DNA of 38,421 nt, from positions 1 to 38,421 of the forward strand of contig JAWRJC010000082.1 of the NCBI GenBank assembly GCA_040307715.1. Reading direction: 5' to 3'. Below are positions 23,107 to 32,624 of this stretch, one piece after another. The notes under the pieces are model-generated. The model searched no databases and had not been told where the DNA came from. It saw nothing but the letters and a program-made list of their open reading frames with translations. The stretch comes from RUG13615 sp040307715 (GTDB lineage Bacteria; Bacillota; Clostridia; Peptostreptococcales; Anaerovoracaceae). Position numbers and translations under genes: made by a program. Every line of letters begins with the position of its first letter. Position 1 is the first letter of the stretch.

Positions 23107-24126
23107 TTATCTGTCGATCTCGGGTTTGCGGTCACGGCCCATCAGCTGAACGACCGCTTCTTTTGCGCTGACCTTACCGTCGATCACATCGTTGATCGTC
23201 TCAGTGATCGGCATTTCAACGCCTTCCCTTGCTGCCAGCTGTTTGGTGGCAACGGCTGTGGTCATCCCCTCGACGACCATCCCGACGCGCTTGACCGCTT
23301 CGGCAGGCTCAACACCTTCGCCGATCATGATGCCGCAGCGCCTGTTGCGGGAATGCATACTGGTGCATGTGACGATCAGATCGCCGACCCCGGTCAGCCC
23401 CAGGAATGTCGCGGGGTCCGCACCGAGTTTTGTCCCGAGCCGCCGGATCTCCGCCAGCCCCCTTGTCATAAGCGCCGCTTTGGCATTGTCGCCGAAGCCC
23501 ATGCCGTCGGAGATGCCCGCGCCGAGCGCGATGATGTTCTTCAGGGAACCGCCCAGTTCGACACCGACCAGATCGGTGGCTGTGTAGATACGGAAGCGCT
23601 CTGTCATGAAGATGTCCTGCGCTTCTTTCGCCACACGGGAGTCAAACGACGCCACGGCGACGGTCGTTGGCAGGCCGATCCCGACCTCCTCTGCGTGGGA
23701 AGGCCCTGACAGGGCCACATATCTAAGGCCGGGCTTGAGTTCCTCCGCGATCTCACTCATCCGGCAGAGCGTCCCCTGCTCGATACCCTTGGCCACATTG
23801 ACCACGAGCATGTCATCGGTCACATAGGGAAGCGCCCCCTGGAAAGCTCTGCGGAATGCCTGCGCCGGCACGCCGAAGAGAGCCACGTCCGCCCCTTTCA
23901 GCGCTGTCTCGGCATCCTTGACAGGCGTCAGGTTGTCCCCGAACTTCGCCCCGGGCAGATACTTTGCGTTTTCGTGCTTTTCCGCCATATCGGCAAGCAT
24001 CGCCTGGTCCAAATCCGTGATGCGCACTTCGTGTCCCTTATTGGACAGCGTGATCGCCAGCGCGGTGCCCCAGCTGCCTGCCCCGATCACACCGATCGTT
24101 TTTTTCTCATTTGCTGCCAATGCCAT
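23107..24126 (-). CDS. gpsA: NAD(P)-dependent glycerol-3-phosphate dehydrogenase
   Basis: Makes sn-glycerol 3-phosphate from dihydroxyacetone phosphate, the backbone for phospholipids. GVIGAGSWGTAL near residue 12 is the nucleotide-binding loop, NVAKGIE and LSGPSHAEEV are family motifs, and GLGDL-type TGVGDLIVTC plus NRRCG mark the C-terminal catalytic domain. I start it at ATG 24126 (MALAANEKK) because GGGAGG lies eight bases upstream; the frame is open further but would run into plsY with a basic, non-family extension. It makes the acceptor used by PlsY, encoded just before it. Confidence 0.95.
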   Translation of the reverse strand: MALAANEKKTIGVIGAGSWGTALAITLSNKGHEVRITDLDQAMLADMAEKHENAKYLPGAKFGDNLTPVKDAETALKGADVALFGVPAQAFRRAFQGALPYVTDDMLVVNVAKGIEQGTLCRMSEIAEELKPGLRYVALSGPSHAEEVGIGLPTTVAVASFDSRVAKEAQDIFMTERFRIYTATDLVGVELGGSLKNIIALGAGISDGMGFGDNAKAALMTRGLAEIRRLGTKLGADPATFLGLTGVGDLIVTCTSMHSRNRRCGIMIGEGVEPAEAVKRVGMVVEGMTTAVATKQLAAREGVEMPITETINDVIDGKVSAKEAVVQLMGRDRKPEIDR

Positions 24127-24148
24127 ATCAATATCCTCCCGTTTCATA

Positions 24149-24814
24149 CTAGTCCTGTGCCGCCTTCTCTTCCGCCGTCTCTTTTTTGCCGGCCGAATGG
24201 AAGGACAGTTTTGATTCTTCATGACGCATGAGCCGCCCGATATTGCTGCGGTGCCGCCAGATGACGATCGCCGCCATGATGGCCGCGTACGGCAGGAACG
24301 GACGGATCAGAAATACGCTCAGGATCGGACATGCCAGTGCCCCGAAGATCGAGCCGAACGACACATACCTGGTGATCGCCACCGCGATCAGGACAACTGC
24401 CAGGCAGCCCAGCCCCAGCGGCGGACAAAGCCCCGTCAGCGCACCGAAGGCTGTCGCGACCCCCTTGCCTCCGCGCATACCGAACAGCACCGGCCAGACA
24501 TGGCCGCAGAAGACAAGCAGGGTGCAGTACATCGCCATGTGCTGTCCGAACAGAACACCGGCGAGCACGACCGCCAGCGTGCCCTTGAGAATATCGACCA
24601 GCAGCACGATCACGGCTGCTTTCTTTCCCATGACACGCAGTGTATTCGTTGTCCCCGGATTGCCGCTTCCTTCTTTCCGGATATCGATGCCTTTTGCTTT
24701 TCCGAGCAGGATCGACGGCGAAATATTCCCGAGCAGGTAAGCCAGCACGCAGACGATGACCGTCACAGCGACGGAACTCATCCCCATGCCGGTCACACCA
24801 AGTTCACTATACAT
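24149..24814 (-). CDS. plsY: Acyl-phosphate:glycerol-3-phosphate acyltransferase PlsY
   Basis: Membrane enzyme that acylates glycerol 3-phosphate with acyl phosphate from PlsX, the first committed phospholipid step. The three family motifs are seen: GSGNPGTTNTLR near 49-60, GHVWPVLF near 104, and GGKGVAT near 115, with several membrane helices around them. The 221 residues include a charged cytoplasmic tail. GGAGG lies eight bases before ATG 24814. It lies 17 bases after der and 22 before gpsA. Confidence 0.96.
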   Translation of the reverse strand: MYSELGVTGMGMSSVAVTVIVCVLAYLLGNISPSILLGKAKGIDIRKEGSGNPGTTNTLRVMGKKAAVIVLLVDILKGTLAVVLAGVLFGQHMAMYCTLLVFCGHVWPVLFGMRGGKGVATAFGALTGLCPPLGLGCLAVVLIAVAITRYVSFGSIFGALACPILSVFLIRPFLPYAAIMAAIVIWRHRSNIGRLMRHEESKLSFHSAGKKETAEEKAAQD

Positions 24815-24831
24815 TAGCGGTTCCTCCAGTT

Positions 24832-26157
24832 TTACAGTTCATCCTTCTCGCCTTTTTCCCGGAAGACAAACTTCACCGGTGTGCCTTCAAAGCCGAAGGC
24901 TTCGCGGATCTTGTTCTCCAGATAACGGGAATACGAGAAATGCATCAGTTCACGCTTGTTGATCTGGAATGAGAACAGCGGCGGTTTGACGCCGACCTGT
25001 GTCACATAGTAGATCTTGAGCCGTTTGCCCTTGTCCGAAGGCGGCTGTTTCATCATGACCGCATCCTGGAGCAGGCTGTTGAGCTTGCCGGTGGGCACAC
25101 GCATGGAGCGGTTTTCCGCCACGGCTTTCGCCGCCTCGAGCACCTGATCGACGCGCTGGTGTCTGAGGACCGAGATGAACAGGACCACCGCATACGGCAT
25201 GAACGGGAACTCGTTGTAGATGCGTTTCTTGTAATCGCGCATCGTGTTGGTCTCTTTCTCGACGAGATCCCATTTGTTGACCGCGATGATCACACCTTTG
25301 CCGGACTCGTGGGCGATGCCGGCGATCCGTTTGTCCTGCTCGGTCACACCTTCCGCGCCGTCGATCATCAGCAGGCAGACATCTGCCCGCTCGATCGCCG
25401 CGACCGCGCGGATCACGCTGTACTTTTCGATGTCGTCGTTGACTTTGCTGCGGCGCCGGATCCCGGCGGTATCGATCAAAAGATACTTTTCCCCGTCCTT
25501 CTCGAACGGTGAATCGATGCTGTCCCTGGTCGTGCCGGCGATCGGGGAAACGATGACCCGTTCCTCACCGAGGATCTCATTGACGATCGAGGACTTGCCG
25601 ACATTCGGCTTGCCGATCACAGCGATCTTGATGACATCTTCGTCCTCTTCGTTCTCCCCTTCCGGGAAGTACTTGACGACTTCATCCAACAGGTCCCCGA
25701 AGTTGAGCATGTTGGCTGCGGAGATCGCGATCGGTTCGCCGAGACCGAGTTCGTAGAAATCATAAAAATCATCCGGCAGTTTCGGTGTGTCCACCTTGTT
25801 GACGACCAGAATGACGCGTTCCGCGCGCCGGCGCAGGATCTCCGCCACTTCGTGGTCCGCGGTCGTCAGTCCCTCTTTGCCGTCCACCATGAACAGGACC
25901 GCGTCCGCCATATCGATGGCGATCTCCGCCTGCTGGCGCATCTTGGACGGGATGATCTCCTCGTTGGCCGGCTCGATGCCGCCCGTGTCGATCAGACCGA
26001 AGGTGATGCCGTTCCATTCTGCCTCCGCGTAGATGCGGTCTCTGGTCACGCCGGGGGTATCCTCCACGATGGAGACCCGGCGGCCGACGATCCGGTTGAA
26101 AAAAGTCGATTTGCCGACGTTGGGCCTGCCTACGACGGCGACTACGGGTTTACTCAT
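24832..26157 (-). CDS. der: Ribosome-assembly GTPase Der (EngA)
   Basis: A double GTPase needed for 50S ribosome assembly. The 441 residues hold G domain 1 (GRPNVGKST, DTGGIEP, NKVD), G domain 2 (GKPNVGKSS, DTAGIRR, NKWDLV) and a C-terminal KH-like domain that binds rRNA. The start overlaps the end of ftsY by 8 bases with GGAGGG upstream. Length and order of motifs are typical. Confidence 0.97.
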   Translation of the reverse strand: MSKPVVAVVGRPNVGKSTFFNRIVGRRVSIVEDTPGVTRDRIYAEAEWNGITFGLIDTGGIEPANEEIIPSKMRQQAEIAIDMADAVLFMVDGKEGLTTADHEVAEILRRRAERVILVVNKVDTPKLPDDFYDFYELGLGEPIAISAANMLNFGDLLDEVVKYFPEGENEEDEDVIKIAVIGKPNVGKSSIVNEILGEERVIVSPIAGTTRDSIDSPFEKDGEKYLLIDTAGIRRRSKVNDDIEKYSVIRAVAAIERADVCLLMIDGAEGVTEQDKRIAGIAHESGKGVIIAVNKWDLVEKETNTMRDYKKRIYNEFPFMPYAVVLFISVLRHQRVDQVLEAAKAVAENRSMRVPTGKLNSLLQDAVMMKQPPSDKGKRLKIYYVTQVGVKPPLFSFQINKRELMHFSYSRYLENKIREAFGFEGTPVKFVFREKGEKDEL

Positions 26158-27262
26158 CGAAGATCCCTCCTACGAATGCGGCAGGATCGAACTCCCGCAG
26201 GTCGTCGATGCCCTCGCCGACGCCGATGAATTTGATGGGGAGGTCGAACTGGTCCGCGATAGTAATGGCGATGCCGCCTTTGGCCGTGCCGTCCAGCTTG
26301 GTGATGACCACGCCCGTAAGCGCCGCCACGTCGCCGAACTGCTCGACCTGGGAAATGGCGTTCTTGCCGGTGGTCGCATCCAGCACCAGAAGCGTTTCTC
26401 TGGCCGCTTCCGGATACTGCTTGTCGATGATGCGGTTCATCTTCTCCAGCTCCGCCATCAGGTTTTTCTTATTCTGCAAACGCCCGGCCGTGTCGCAGAT
26501 CACGACGTCGGTGCCGCGCGCTTTGGCTGCTTCAAGGCCGTCGTAGAGGACTGCCGACGGGTCGGCGCCCTCTGCGTGGCTGATCATGGGAATGCCGGCG
26601 CGTTCCGCCCAGATCGCGAGCTGTTCGCCTGCCGCGGCGCGGAATGTATCGCCCGCCACGAACAATACAGACTTGCCTTCCCGCAGATACCTGGCACCGA
26701 GTTTGCCGATCGTGGTCGTCTTGCCGCCGCCGTTGATGCCGATCATCAGGATGACGAGCGGCATCTTGTCGGTCATCTTGTGCCGTTCCCCTTTATCGAT
26801 CTTGGCCATGATCGCCTTTTTGATGACATCTTTCATCTTGTTGACCTTGCGGATGTGGTCGTACTTGGCGATCAGTTTCATGCTGAACACCAGATCCATC
26901 GTGGTGTCCATGCCGATATCGGACGTGATGAAGATCTCCTCCATCTCGTCAAAGAAATCATCTGTCAGGTCTTCGCCGCCGCCCATCGCGTCGCGGATGC
27001 GTGCGCCAAGACTGCCGAAGAACGACATCTTCGGCGCTTCCTGCGCCGGCGCGGGAGCCGGTGCCTCTTCAGCTGCTTCTTCTTCAGCAGCCGCCTCCTG
27101 CGGAACGGATACTTCAGGTTCTTCCTGCGGGAGCGTTTCCTCATCGGGCTCGATACCGAGCGCCGCAAGCTCTTCCGCGGAGACTGCCTCCTCCGGTGCG
27201 TATTCGGTCACCTGTTCCTGCGGCGGTGCAGTCTCTTGTTTTGTCTTTCTTCTAAACAGCAT
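26150..27262 (-). CDS. ftsY: Signal recognition particle receptor FtsY
   Basis: Membrane-associated GTPase that docks SRP-ribosome complexes at the translocon. The first 78 residues form an acidic, Pro/Ala/Glu-rich A domain. The NG domain follows, with GINGGGKTT (175-183), DTAGR near 263 and TKLDGTAKGG. The start overlaps the smc stop by 11 bases and has GAGGAG seven bases upstream. The order rnc-smc-ftsY is the standard Firmicute arrangement, although ffh is not next to it here. Confidence 0.96.
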   Translation of the reverse strand: MLFRRKTKQETAPPQEQVTEYAPEEAVSAEELAALGIEPDEETLPQEEPEVSVPQEAAAEEEAAEEAPAPAPAQEAPKMSFFGSLGARIRDAMGGGEDLTDDFFDEMEEIFITSDIGMDTTMDLVFSMKLIAKYDHIRKVNKMKDVIKKAIMAKIDKGERHKMTDKMPLVILMIGINGGGKTTTIGKLGARYLREGKSVLFVAGDTFRAAAGEQLAIWAERAGIPMISHAEGADPSAVLYDGLEAAKARGTDVVICDTAGRLQNKKNLMAELEKMNRIIDKQYPEAARETLLVLDATTGKNAISQVEQFGDVAALTGVVITKLDGTAKGGIAITIADQFDLPIKFIGVGEGIDDLREFDPAAFVGGIFDE

Positions 27263-30200
27263 AGCTGGTCTCCTCAGGTTTATCTTCCATCTTCAGGGAA
27301 TAGACTCTCGAAACGCCGCTTTCCGGCATGGTGATGCCGTACATCACATCGGCGTGTTCCATGGTCGCTTTCTGGTGGGTGATCAAAGTGAACTGAACGC
27401 CCATGAACTTCTTCAGATACTGGCCGAAGATCTCCAGATTGCGGTCGTCGAGCGCCGCCTCGACCTCGTCGAGGATACAGCACGGCGTCGGCTTGGTCTT
27501 CAGGACCGCGAACATGAGCGCGATCGCCGTCATCGTCTTCTCGCCGCCGGACATCAGGTTGATGTGCTTGAGCTGCTTGCCGGGCGGCTGCGCGCTGATC
27601 TCGATCTCGCTGTCGAACGGATCGTCCTTGTCCGCCAGCGTGATGGTGGCATGGCCGCCGCCGTAGAGCTCGCGGAATACGTCTTCGAAATTCAGGACGA
27701 CCTGATCGAAGCTGGTCTTGAACCGCGTCCGGATGATCTTATCCATATCGCGTATGATGCCGTTGAGTTCCTCCATGGAGGTCGTGATGTCCGCCCGCTG
27801 CCCGGTCAGGAAATCGTACCGCTCTTTGACCTGCGCGTACTCCTTTATGGCGCCGACGTTGACCTCGCCGAGTTCCCGCAGGCGGCTTTTGATCTCGCGG
27901 TTCTCGCGGACTGCCTGCGACATGACGAAGTCCTCTTTTTTGAACTCGATCGCCTGCAGATAGGAGACTTCGAATTCCTCCCACAGTTTTTCCTTGGCGT
28001 TCTCGAGCTGCGTATCCTGCCGCGCCATCTTGATCTCGAGGTCGTACTTCTGATCGTGCAGCGCGTTTGCGGCGCGTTCCGCTTCATCGCGCTCCGCTGT
28101 CTGCGTCTCGATCGAAGCAAGGAGGCTCTCCTTCTCCGCCGCAAGGCTTTCAAGCCGCTCGCGGACCGCCTGCTTCTGCGCTTCTTTCGTTTTGATCGGC
28201 GCGGAATCGTCTTCCTGCCCCTGTGTCAGTCTGGCCAGTTCTTTCTCCTGCCGCGCGAGTTCATCCTCCCGCGCACTCTTGCGCGCCGTGAACTCCCGGA
28301 TCGATCCTTCGATGCGTTCCACAACGGCATCGATCTTGCCGACCTCGCTCTCCTGTGCGGTCACCGCGATCCTCGCCTCTGTGATGGCATCGCTGTCCTT
28401 CTGCACTTCTCTCCGGCGGATCTCATAGGCTTCCTGCGCCAGCGCGATCGCTGCCTCAGCTGCTTCTTTCTCTTTTCCGAGCTGCTCGATCGCACGGGTG
28501 TTCTCCACGACGAGCAGGTCCGCTTTTTTCTCCTCTTCCGCGATCGACGCGAGTTCTTTCTGCCGGCGCTCGCTGCTCGACAGCATCTCCTTCAAAGCCT
28601 GCTCGATCTGCCGGATCTCGTTCTGTTTGTTGAACCGCTCCACGCGGATGGAAGACAGAGTTGCCTGCCCGTCCTCCAGTTCCTTCGCGAGCCTGTCGCG
28701 GTCAGCGCGAACGCCCGCAAGCGCTTTGTCGGCTTTTTCCGCTGCTTCCTGCGCAGTCCCGATCATGCCCTCGAGTTCGGCGATCTCGTTCTTTCTTTCA
28801 AAGATATTGGTACTCTTATGCTTGTAACGGCCGCCGGTGATCGCCCCGGCCGCGTTGATGACCTCTCCGTCGAGCGTAACGAGTCTGGCGCGCGACTTCA
28901 TGGTCTTGGACATCGCGACCGCGTGGTCCATATCATCCACGATGATCACATTGCCCAGGAGATATTCCATGATCGTCCGGTACTTCCCGTCAAACCGGAC
29001 GTTGTCCGTCCCGTATCCTTCAAAACCGGGTGCGCTTTCCGCCGCCTTGTCCTCGATGAGGTCGCGGGCGCGGATCGACTGCACCGGCAGGAAGGTCAGA
29101 CGGCCGGCGTTGTTCTTTTTGAGCAGGCTGACCGCCTTCTTGGCGGTCGCGTCATCCTCGCAGACAACATTCTGCAGCGCGCTGCCGAGCGCGGTCTCGA
29201 TCGCGGTCTCATAGCCTTTGGGCACATCGATGAGATCGGCGACCACACCGTGTACGCCGGCAAGTTTTTCCCCCATGATGAATTTGACGGCACCGCCGAA
29301 TCCCTCGTAAGCAGCCTGCATCTCCGCAAGCGCCTTCTTTCTCGCGGTCAGCTCGCCCAGCCGCACGCGCTTCGCGGATACCTCGGACAGCCATTCCCGT
29401 TCCTTTGCCGCAAGCGCGCCGCGCTTCTCGGCGACCGCGACGTTGGCCGCTTTCCGCGCAGCTTCTTTTTCATTCAGGACGCGGAACGCCTCTTCCGCTT
29501 CCGTCTTTGTCTGTTCACTGACGCCGGATGCAGTCCCTTCTCTTTCTTCCTCCGCCATGACGGTCTCTCTGCGGCGGCGGAACGTTTCCTTGAGGCCGTC
29601 CACGCTGTAGATCTCCGCCTGCTTTCTGGCGATGGTGTTCCGGATCTGGAACAGTTCGTTTTTCTTTTCGTCGAGCGCCGCTGCCATCGCTGCGAGGTCG
29701 CTGTTTTTCACGGCGTTGTCCGCGATCGCGCGGTTAAGATCCGCGCGCAGCACTTCCAGTTTGGCGTGCACTTCGGCACGGTCTTTTTCCATAGCCGCCG
29801 CGTTTTCCCGTTCCCGCTCGGCGCGGTCGCCGAATTCGCGGATCTCATCCTCAAGCCGTGTCCGGCTTTCCGTCAGCTGGAGGATCTTCTGCGCGTCGAG
29901 TTCCTGTTTGCCACGCAGCGCGTTGAGTTCCTCGGTCAGGAACAATTCGAGTGCGCGGTCGTCTTCGAGCGATTCGTCGATCTTCTCACGGCGGCGGTCA
30001 CACTCTGCCAGTTTTTCGCTGATCGTGCGCCGCTGCGATTCCTGTTCTTCGATCTTTGCGGCCAGTTCCCTGACATCGTCTTTGTACTCTTCCGCTTTGA
30101 GGTTGATATTTTCGATATTCTTGAGCGTGATGTTGATCTCGAGTTCCTTGTGCCGGTCGCGCAGGCCAAGGTACTCGGTCGCTTTCTCACTGTCTTCCCG

Positions 30201-30815
30201 GAGGCTGTCGATGCGGCCCTCGATCTCACCGATGATATCGTTGACGCGGTCCATGTTGTCCGTAGCGTTCTTGAGTTTTCTCTCCGCCTCGGCTTTCCGG
30301 CTGCGGTACATAACGATGCCCGCAGTCTCCTCCAGGATCTCGCGGATGCTTTCGGTATTGTTGCTGATGATGTCGCTGATCTTGCCCTGCCCGATGATGG
30401 AATACCCCTCGACGCCGATGCCGGTATCCATGATGAGTTCCCGGATATCCTTCATGCGGCAGCGGGTATTGTTGATCAGGTATTCGCTCTCGCCCGACCG
30501 GTACATGCGGCGGGTGATGGCGACTTCCTTGAAGTCGATCGGCAGTGCGCCGTCCTCGTTGTCGATGACGAGCGTGACCTCTGCCATGCCGCGCGACTTT
30601 CTTGCCGCCGTGCCGGAAAAGATGACATCTTCCATCTTGTCGCCGCGCAGCGCCTTGGCGCTCTGCGCACCGAGCACCCAGCGGATGGCGTCGCAGATGT
30701 TGCTCTTGCCGCTGCCGTTGGGACCGACGACACAGGTGATGCCGCGGTCGAACTCGATGATCACCGGTTCGGCGAATGATTTGAATCCGTGTATTTCGAT
30801 CCGTTTAAAGTACAT
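27252..30815 (-). CDS. smc: Chromosome segregation ATPase SMC
   Basis: Condensin-like ATPase that organises and segregates the chromosome. The 1187 residues show the N-terminal Walker A GPNGSGKSN (31-39), two long coiled-coil arms rich in Glu, Lys, Arg and Ala, a globular hinge at about 510-660 (GVVADLIDVP, AAGAITGG), and the C-terminal signature MSGGEKT with Walker B CCILDEVEAALDD. It is full length. A weak AAAGG precedes ATG 30815. ScpA and ScpB are not in the window. Confidence 0.97.
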   Translation of the reverse strand: MYFKRIEIHGFKSFAEPVIIEFDRGITCVVGPNGSGKSNICDAIRWVLGAQSAKALRGDKMEDVIFSGTAARKSRGMAEVTLVIDNEDGALPIDFKEVAITRRMYRSGESEYLINNTRCRMKDIRELIMDTGIGVEGYSIIGQGKISDIISNNTESIREILEETAGIVMYRSRKAEAERKLKNATDNMDRVNDIIGEIEGRIDSLREDSEKATEYLGLRDRHKELEINITLKNIENINLKAEEYKDDVRELAAKIEEQESQRRTISEKLAECDRRREKIDESLEDDRALELFLTEELNALRGKQELDAQKILQLTESRTRLEDEIREFGDRAERERENAAAMEKDRAEVHAKLEVLRADLNRAIADNAVKNSDLAAMAAALDEKKNELFQIRNTIARKQAEIYSVDGLKETFRRRRETVMAEEEREGTASGVSEQTKTEAEEAFRVLNEKEAARKAANVAVAEKRGALAAKEREWLSEVSAKRVRLGELTARKKALAEMQAAYEGFGGAVKFIMGEKLAGVHGVVADLIDVPKGYETAIETALGSALQNVVCEDDATAKKAVSLLKKNNAGRLTFLPVQSIRARDLIEDKAAESAPGFEGYGTDNVRFDGKYRTIMEYLLGNVIIVDDMDHAVAMSKTMKSRARLVTLDGEVINAAGAITGGRYKHKSTNIFERKNEIAELEGMIGTAQEAAEKADKALAGVRADRDRLAKELEDGQATLSSIRVERFNKQNEIRQIEQALKEMLSSSERRQKELASIAEEEKKADLLVVENTRAIEQLGKEKEAAEAAIALAQEAYEIRRREVQKDSDAITEARIAVTAQESEVGKIDAVVERIEGSIREFTARKSAREDELARQEKELARLTQGQEDDSAPIKTKEAQKQAVRERLESLAAEKESLLASIETQTAERDEAERAANALHDQKYDLEIKMARQDTQLENAKEKLWEEFEVSYLQAIEFKKEDFVMSQAVRENREIKSRLRELGEVNVGAIKEYAQVKERYDFLTGQRADITTSMEELNGIIRDMDKIIRTRFKTSFDQVVLNFEDVFRELYGGGHATITLADKDDPFDSEIEISAQPPGKQLKHINLMSGGEKTMTAIALMFAVLKTKPTPCCILDEVEAALDDRNLEIFGQYLKKFMGVQFTLITHQKATMEHADVMYGITMPESGVSRVYSLKMEDKPEETSYAV

Positions 30816-30828
30816 ATACTGCCTTTCT

Positions 30829-31569
30829 TCACTCCTCGCCCCGGCCTTTTGCCAGCGCGTCCCGGGCGGCTGCCTGTTCCGCCTCTTTCTTGGTGCGGCC
30901 GCTGCCGGCGCCGGTCACCTGGCCGTTTACAGATACTTCCGTAAAGAACTGTTTGGCGTGATCGGGGCCCTCTTCGCGGACCACCCGATAGCAGATCTCC
31001 GCTCTGCCGTGTGCCTGCAGCTGCTCCTGATACGCGGATTTGTAGTCCTGCGCGAGCCGCCCCCCGATCGCGTCTTCGATCCGGTCTTTGAACAGGCGCA
31101 GGACCGTTTCGCGCATCGTTTCGTAGCCGCGGTCGAGATAAACAGCGCCGATAAGCGCTTCCACGGCATCCGCGATCAGGGACTTACGCATCCGTCCGCC
31201 GGACATTTCTTCCCCGCGGCCGAGCAGCAGCACATCGCCGATCCCGAGCACGAGGCCGGTCTCATAGAGCGATCGTTCGCACACGATCATCGCCCGCAGC
31301 TTTGTCAGCCGGCCTTCTTCCACATCCGGCAGCTGTCTGTAGAGCGCCTCTCCGATGACGGCATCGAAGAACGCGTCTCCCAGGAATTCCAGCCGCTCGT
31401 TGCAGGCCGTCCGCGGGCGTTCGTGCTCCATGACGTAGGAACTGTGCGTCACAGCCTGCGTCAGGAGATCCCTGTCAGAAAAGTCGACGCCAAGGCGCTG
31501 CTCGAGCACCTTCGCGTCGGCTGCCGCCCCGTCTTGAGGGCGGCAAACTCCGGTATGATCAGTCTTCAC
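30829..31569 (-). CDS. rnc: Ribonuclease III
   Basis: Endonuclease for double-stranded RNA that processes rRNA precursors and some mRNAs. The catalytic motif ERLEFLGDA and the second acidic cluster DAVEALIGAVYLD are present, and a dsRNA-binding domain fills the last 70 residues (SAYQEQLQ to AARDALAKG). No ATG fits. GTG at 31569, overlapping the plsX end by 11 bases with GAGGAG ten bases upstream, gives 246 residues. GTG at 31509 gives 226 residues starting right at the conserved LEQRLG. I prefer the first by ribosome binding site, with moderate confidence. A strong hairpin lies between the two starts. Confidence 0.9.
   Translation of the reverse strand: MKTDHTGVCRPQDGAAADAKVLEQRLGVDFSDRDLLTQAVTHSSYVMEHERPRTACNERLEFLGDAFFDAVIGEALYRQLPDVEEGRLTKLRAMIVCERSLYETGLVLGIGDVLLLGRGEEMSGGRMRKSLIADAVEALIGAVYLDRGYETMRETVLRLFKDRIEDAIGGRLAQDYKSAYQEQLQAHGRAEICYRVVREEGPDHAKQFFTEVSVNGQVTGAGSGRTKKEAEQAAARDALAKGRGEE
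31523..31544 (-). other. GC hairpin at the plsX-rnc junction
   Basis: In the transcript GCCGCCC pairs with GGGCGGC around an 8-base loop, starting 14 bases after the plsX stop. There is no T run, so it is not a terminator. It lies between the two candidate rnc start codons and may limit rnc translation or mark an RNA processing site. Confidence 0.45.
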
Positions 31570-32593
31570 TGTTGACGATCTCCTCGATCTCAAGGACCGC
31601 GCTCTCGATGGTCTCGACCACGCGGTTCTCCGCATAGGGGATGCCCTTGAGGATGGTGTTCTTGACGGCGTTCGCATTGGAAGAACCGTGCATTTTGATC
31701 ACCGACCCGCGCACCCCGAGGAACGGCGCGCCGCCGTACTCAGAGTAGTCGAATTCCCCTTTGAGTTCATACATTTTATCTTTCAGGAGAAGCGCACCGG
31801 CTTTCGCTTTGGCGCCTTCCGTGAATTTCTGCTTGAGCAGTTTGAGGACCGCCAGCGCAAACCCCTCCGTCAGTTTGAGGATGGCGTTGCCGACGAACCC
31901 GTCGCAGACGATCACGTCGCAAACGCCGTGCGGGACTTCTCTGGCTTCGACATTGCCGACGAAATTGATCAGCGAACTTTTTTCGAGCATCTCGTGCGCC
32001 GCCTTTGTGAGCGTCGTCCCCTTGCCTTCTTCGGTCCCGTTGTTGACGAGGCCGACGCGCGGGTTCTTGCGGCCGAGCACGCGTTCCATATAGATGCTGC
32101 CCATGATGCCGAACTCGAGCAGGTTGCTTGCCTTGCACTCCGCATTGGCGCCGGCGTCGACAAGCAGTGCGGGTTCCTGCGTCATGATCGGGTAGATGCA
32201 CGCGATCGCGGGACGGTCGATGCCCGGGATGCGGCCCAGATTGAACAGAGAGGCGGCCATCAGCGCGCCGGTATTGCCGGCCGAGATGAACAGGTCGCCC
32301 TCCCCTTCTTTGATCATGCGGATCCCCCTGACCATCGAGCTGTCTTTCTTGGTGCGGACCGCCTTGACCGGGCTGTCCTCACCCAGGATGACTTCAGAAG
32401 CGTGGACCACGCTGATCTTGCCCATTTTCGGATCTTCCGCGCTGTATCGGTTGGCGGACAGCTCAGCGGAAAGCGCCACCTCATCGCCGATCAGGACGAT
32501 CTCGTGATCGATGAGTCTGGCCGCCTCGATCGCGCCTTTGACGATTTCCTGCGGGGCGTGGTCGCCGCCCATGCCGTCTACGATAATTCTCAT
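31559..32593 (-). CDS. plsX: Phosphate acyltransferase PlsX
   Basis: Converts acyl-ACP to acyl phosphate for PlsY. The 344 residues start MRIIVDGMGGDHAP, the family hallmark, followed by the NTGALMA motif near 108 and LVDAGAN near 150. The protein is a soluble peripheral membrane enzyme. GAGGG lies eight bases before the ATG. In many Firmicutes plsX is followed by fab genes and acpP before rnc; here rnc follows at once. Confidence 0.96.
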   Translation of the reverse strand: MRIIVDGMGGDHAPQEIVKGAIEAARLIDHEIVLIGDEVALSAELSANRYSAEDPKMGKISVVHASEVILGEDSPVKAVRTKKDSSMVRGIRMIKEGEGDLFISAGNTGALMAASLFNLGRIPGIDRPAIACIYPIMTQEPALLVDAGANAECKASNLLEFGIMGSIYMERVLGRKNPRVGLVNNGTEEGKGTTLTKAAHEMLEKSSLINFVGNVEAREVPHGVCDVIVCDGFVGNAILKLTEGFALAVLKLLKQKFTEGAKAKAGALLLKDKMYELKGEFDYSEYGGAPFLGVRGSVIKMHGSSNANAVKNTILKGIPYAENRVVETIESAVLEIEEIVNSED

Positions 32594-32624
32594 TTTGTTT
32601 TCCCTCGCATCTGGTAATACCGGA

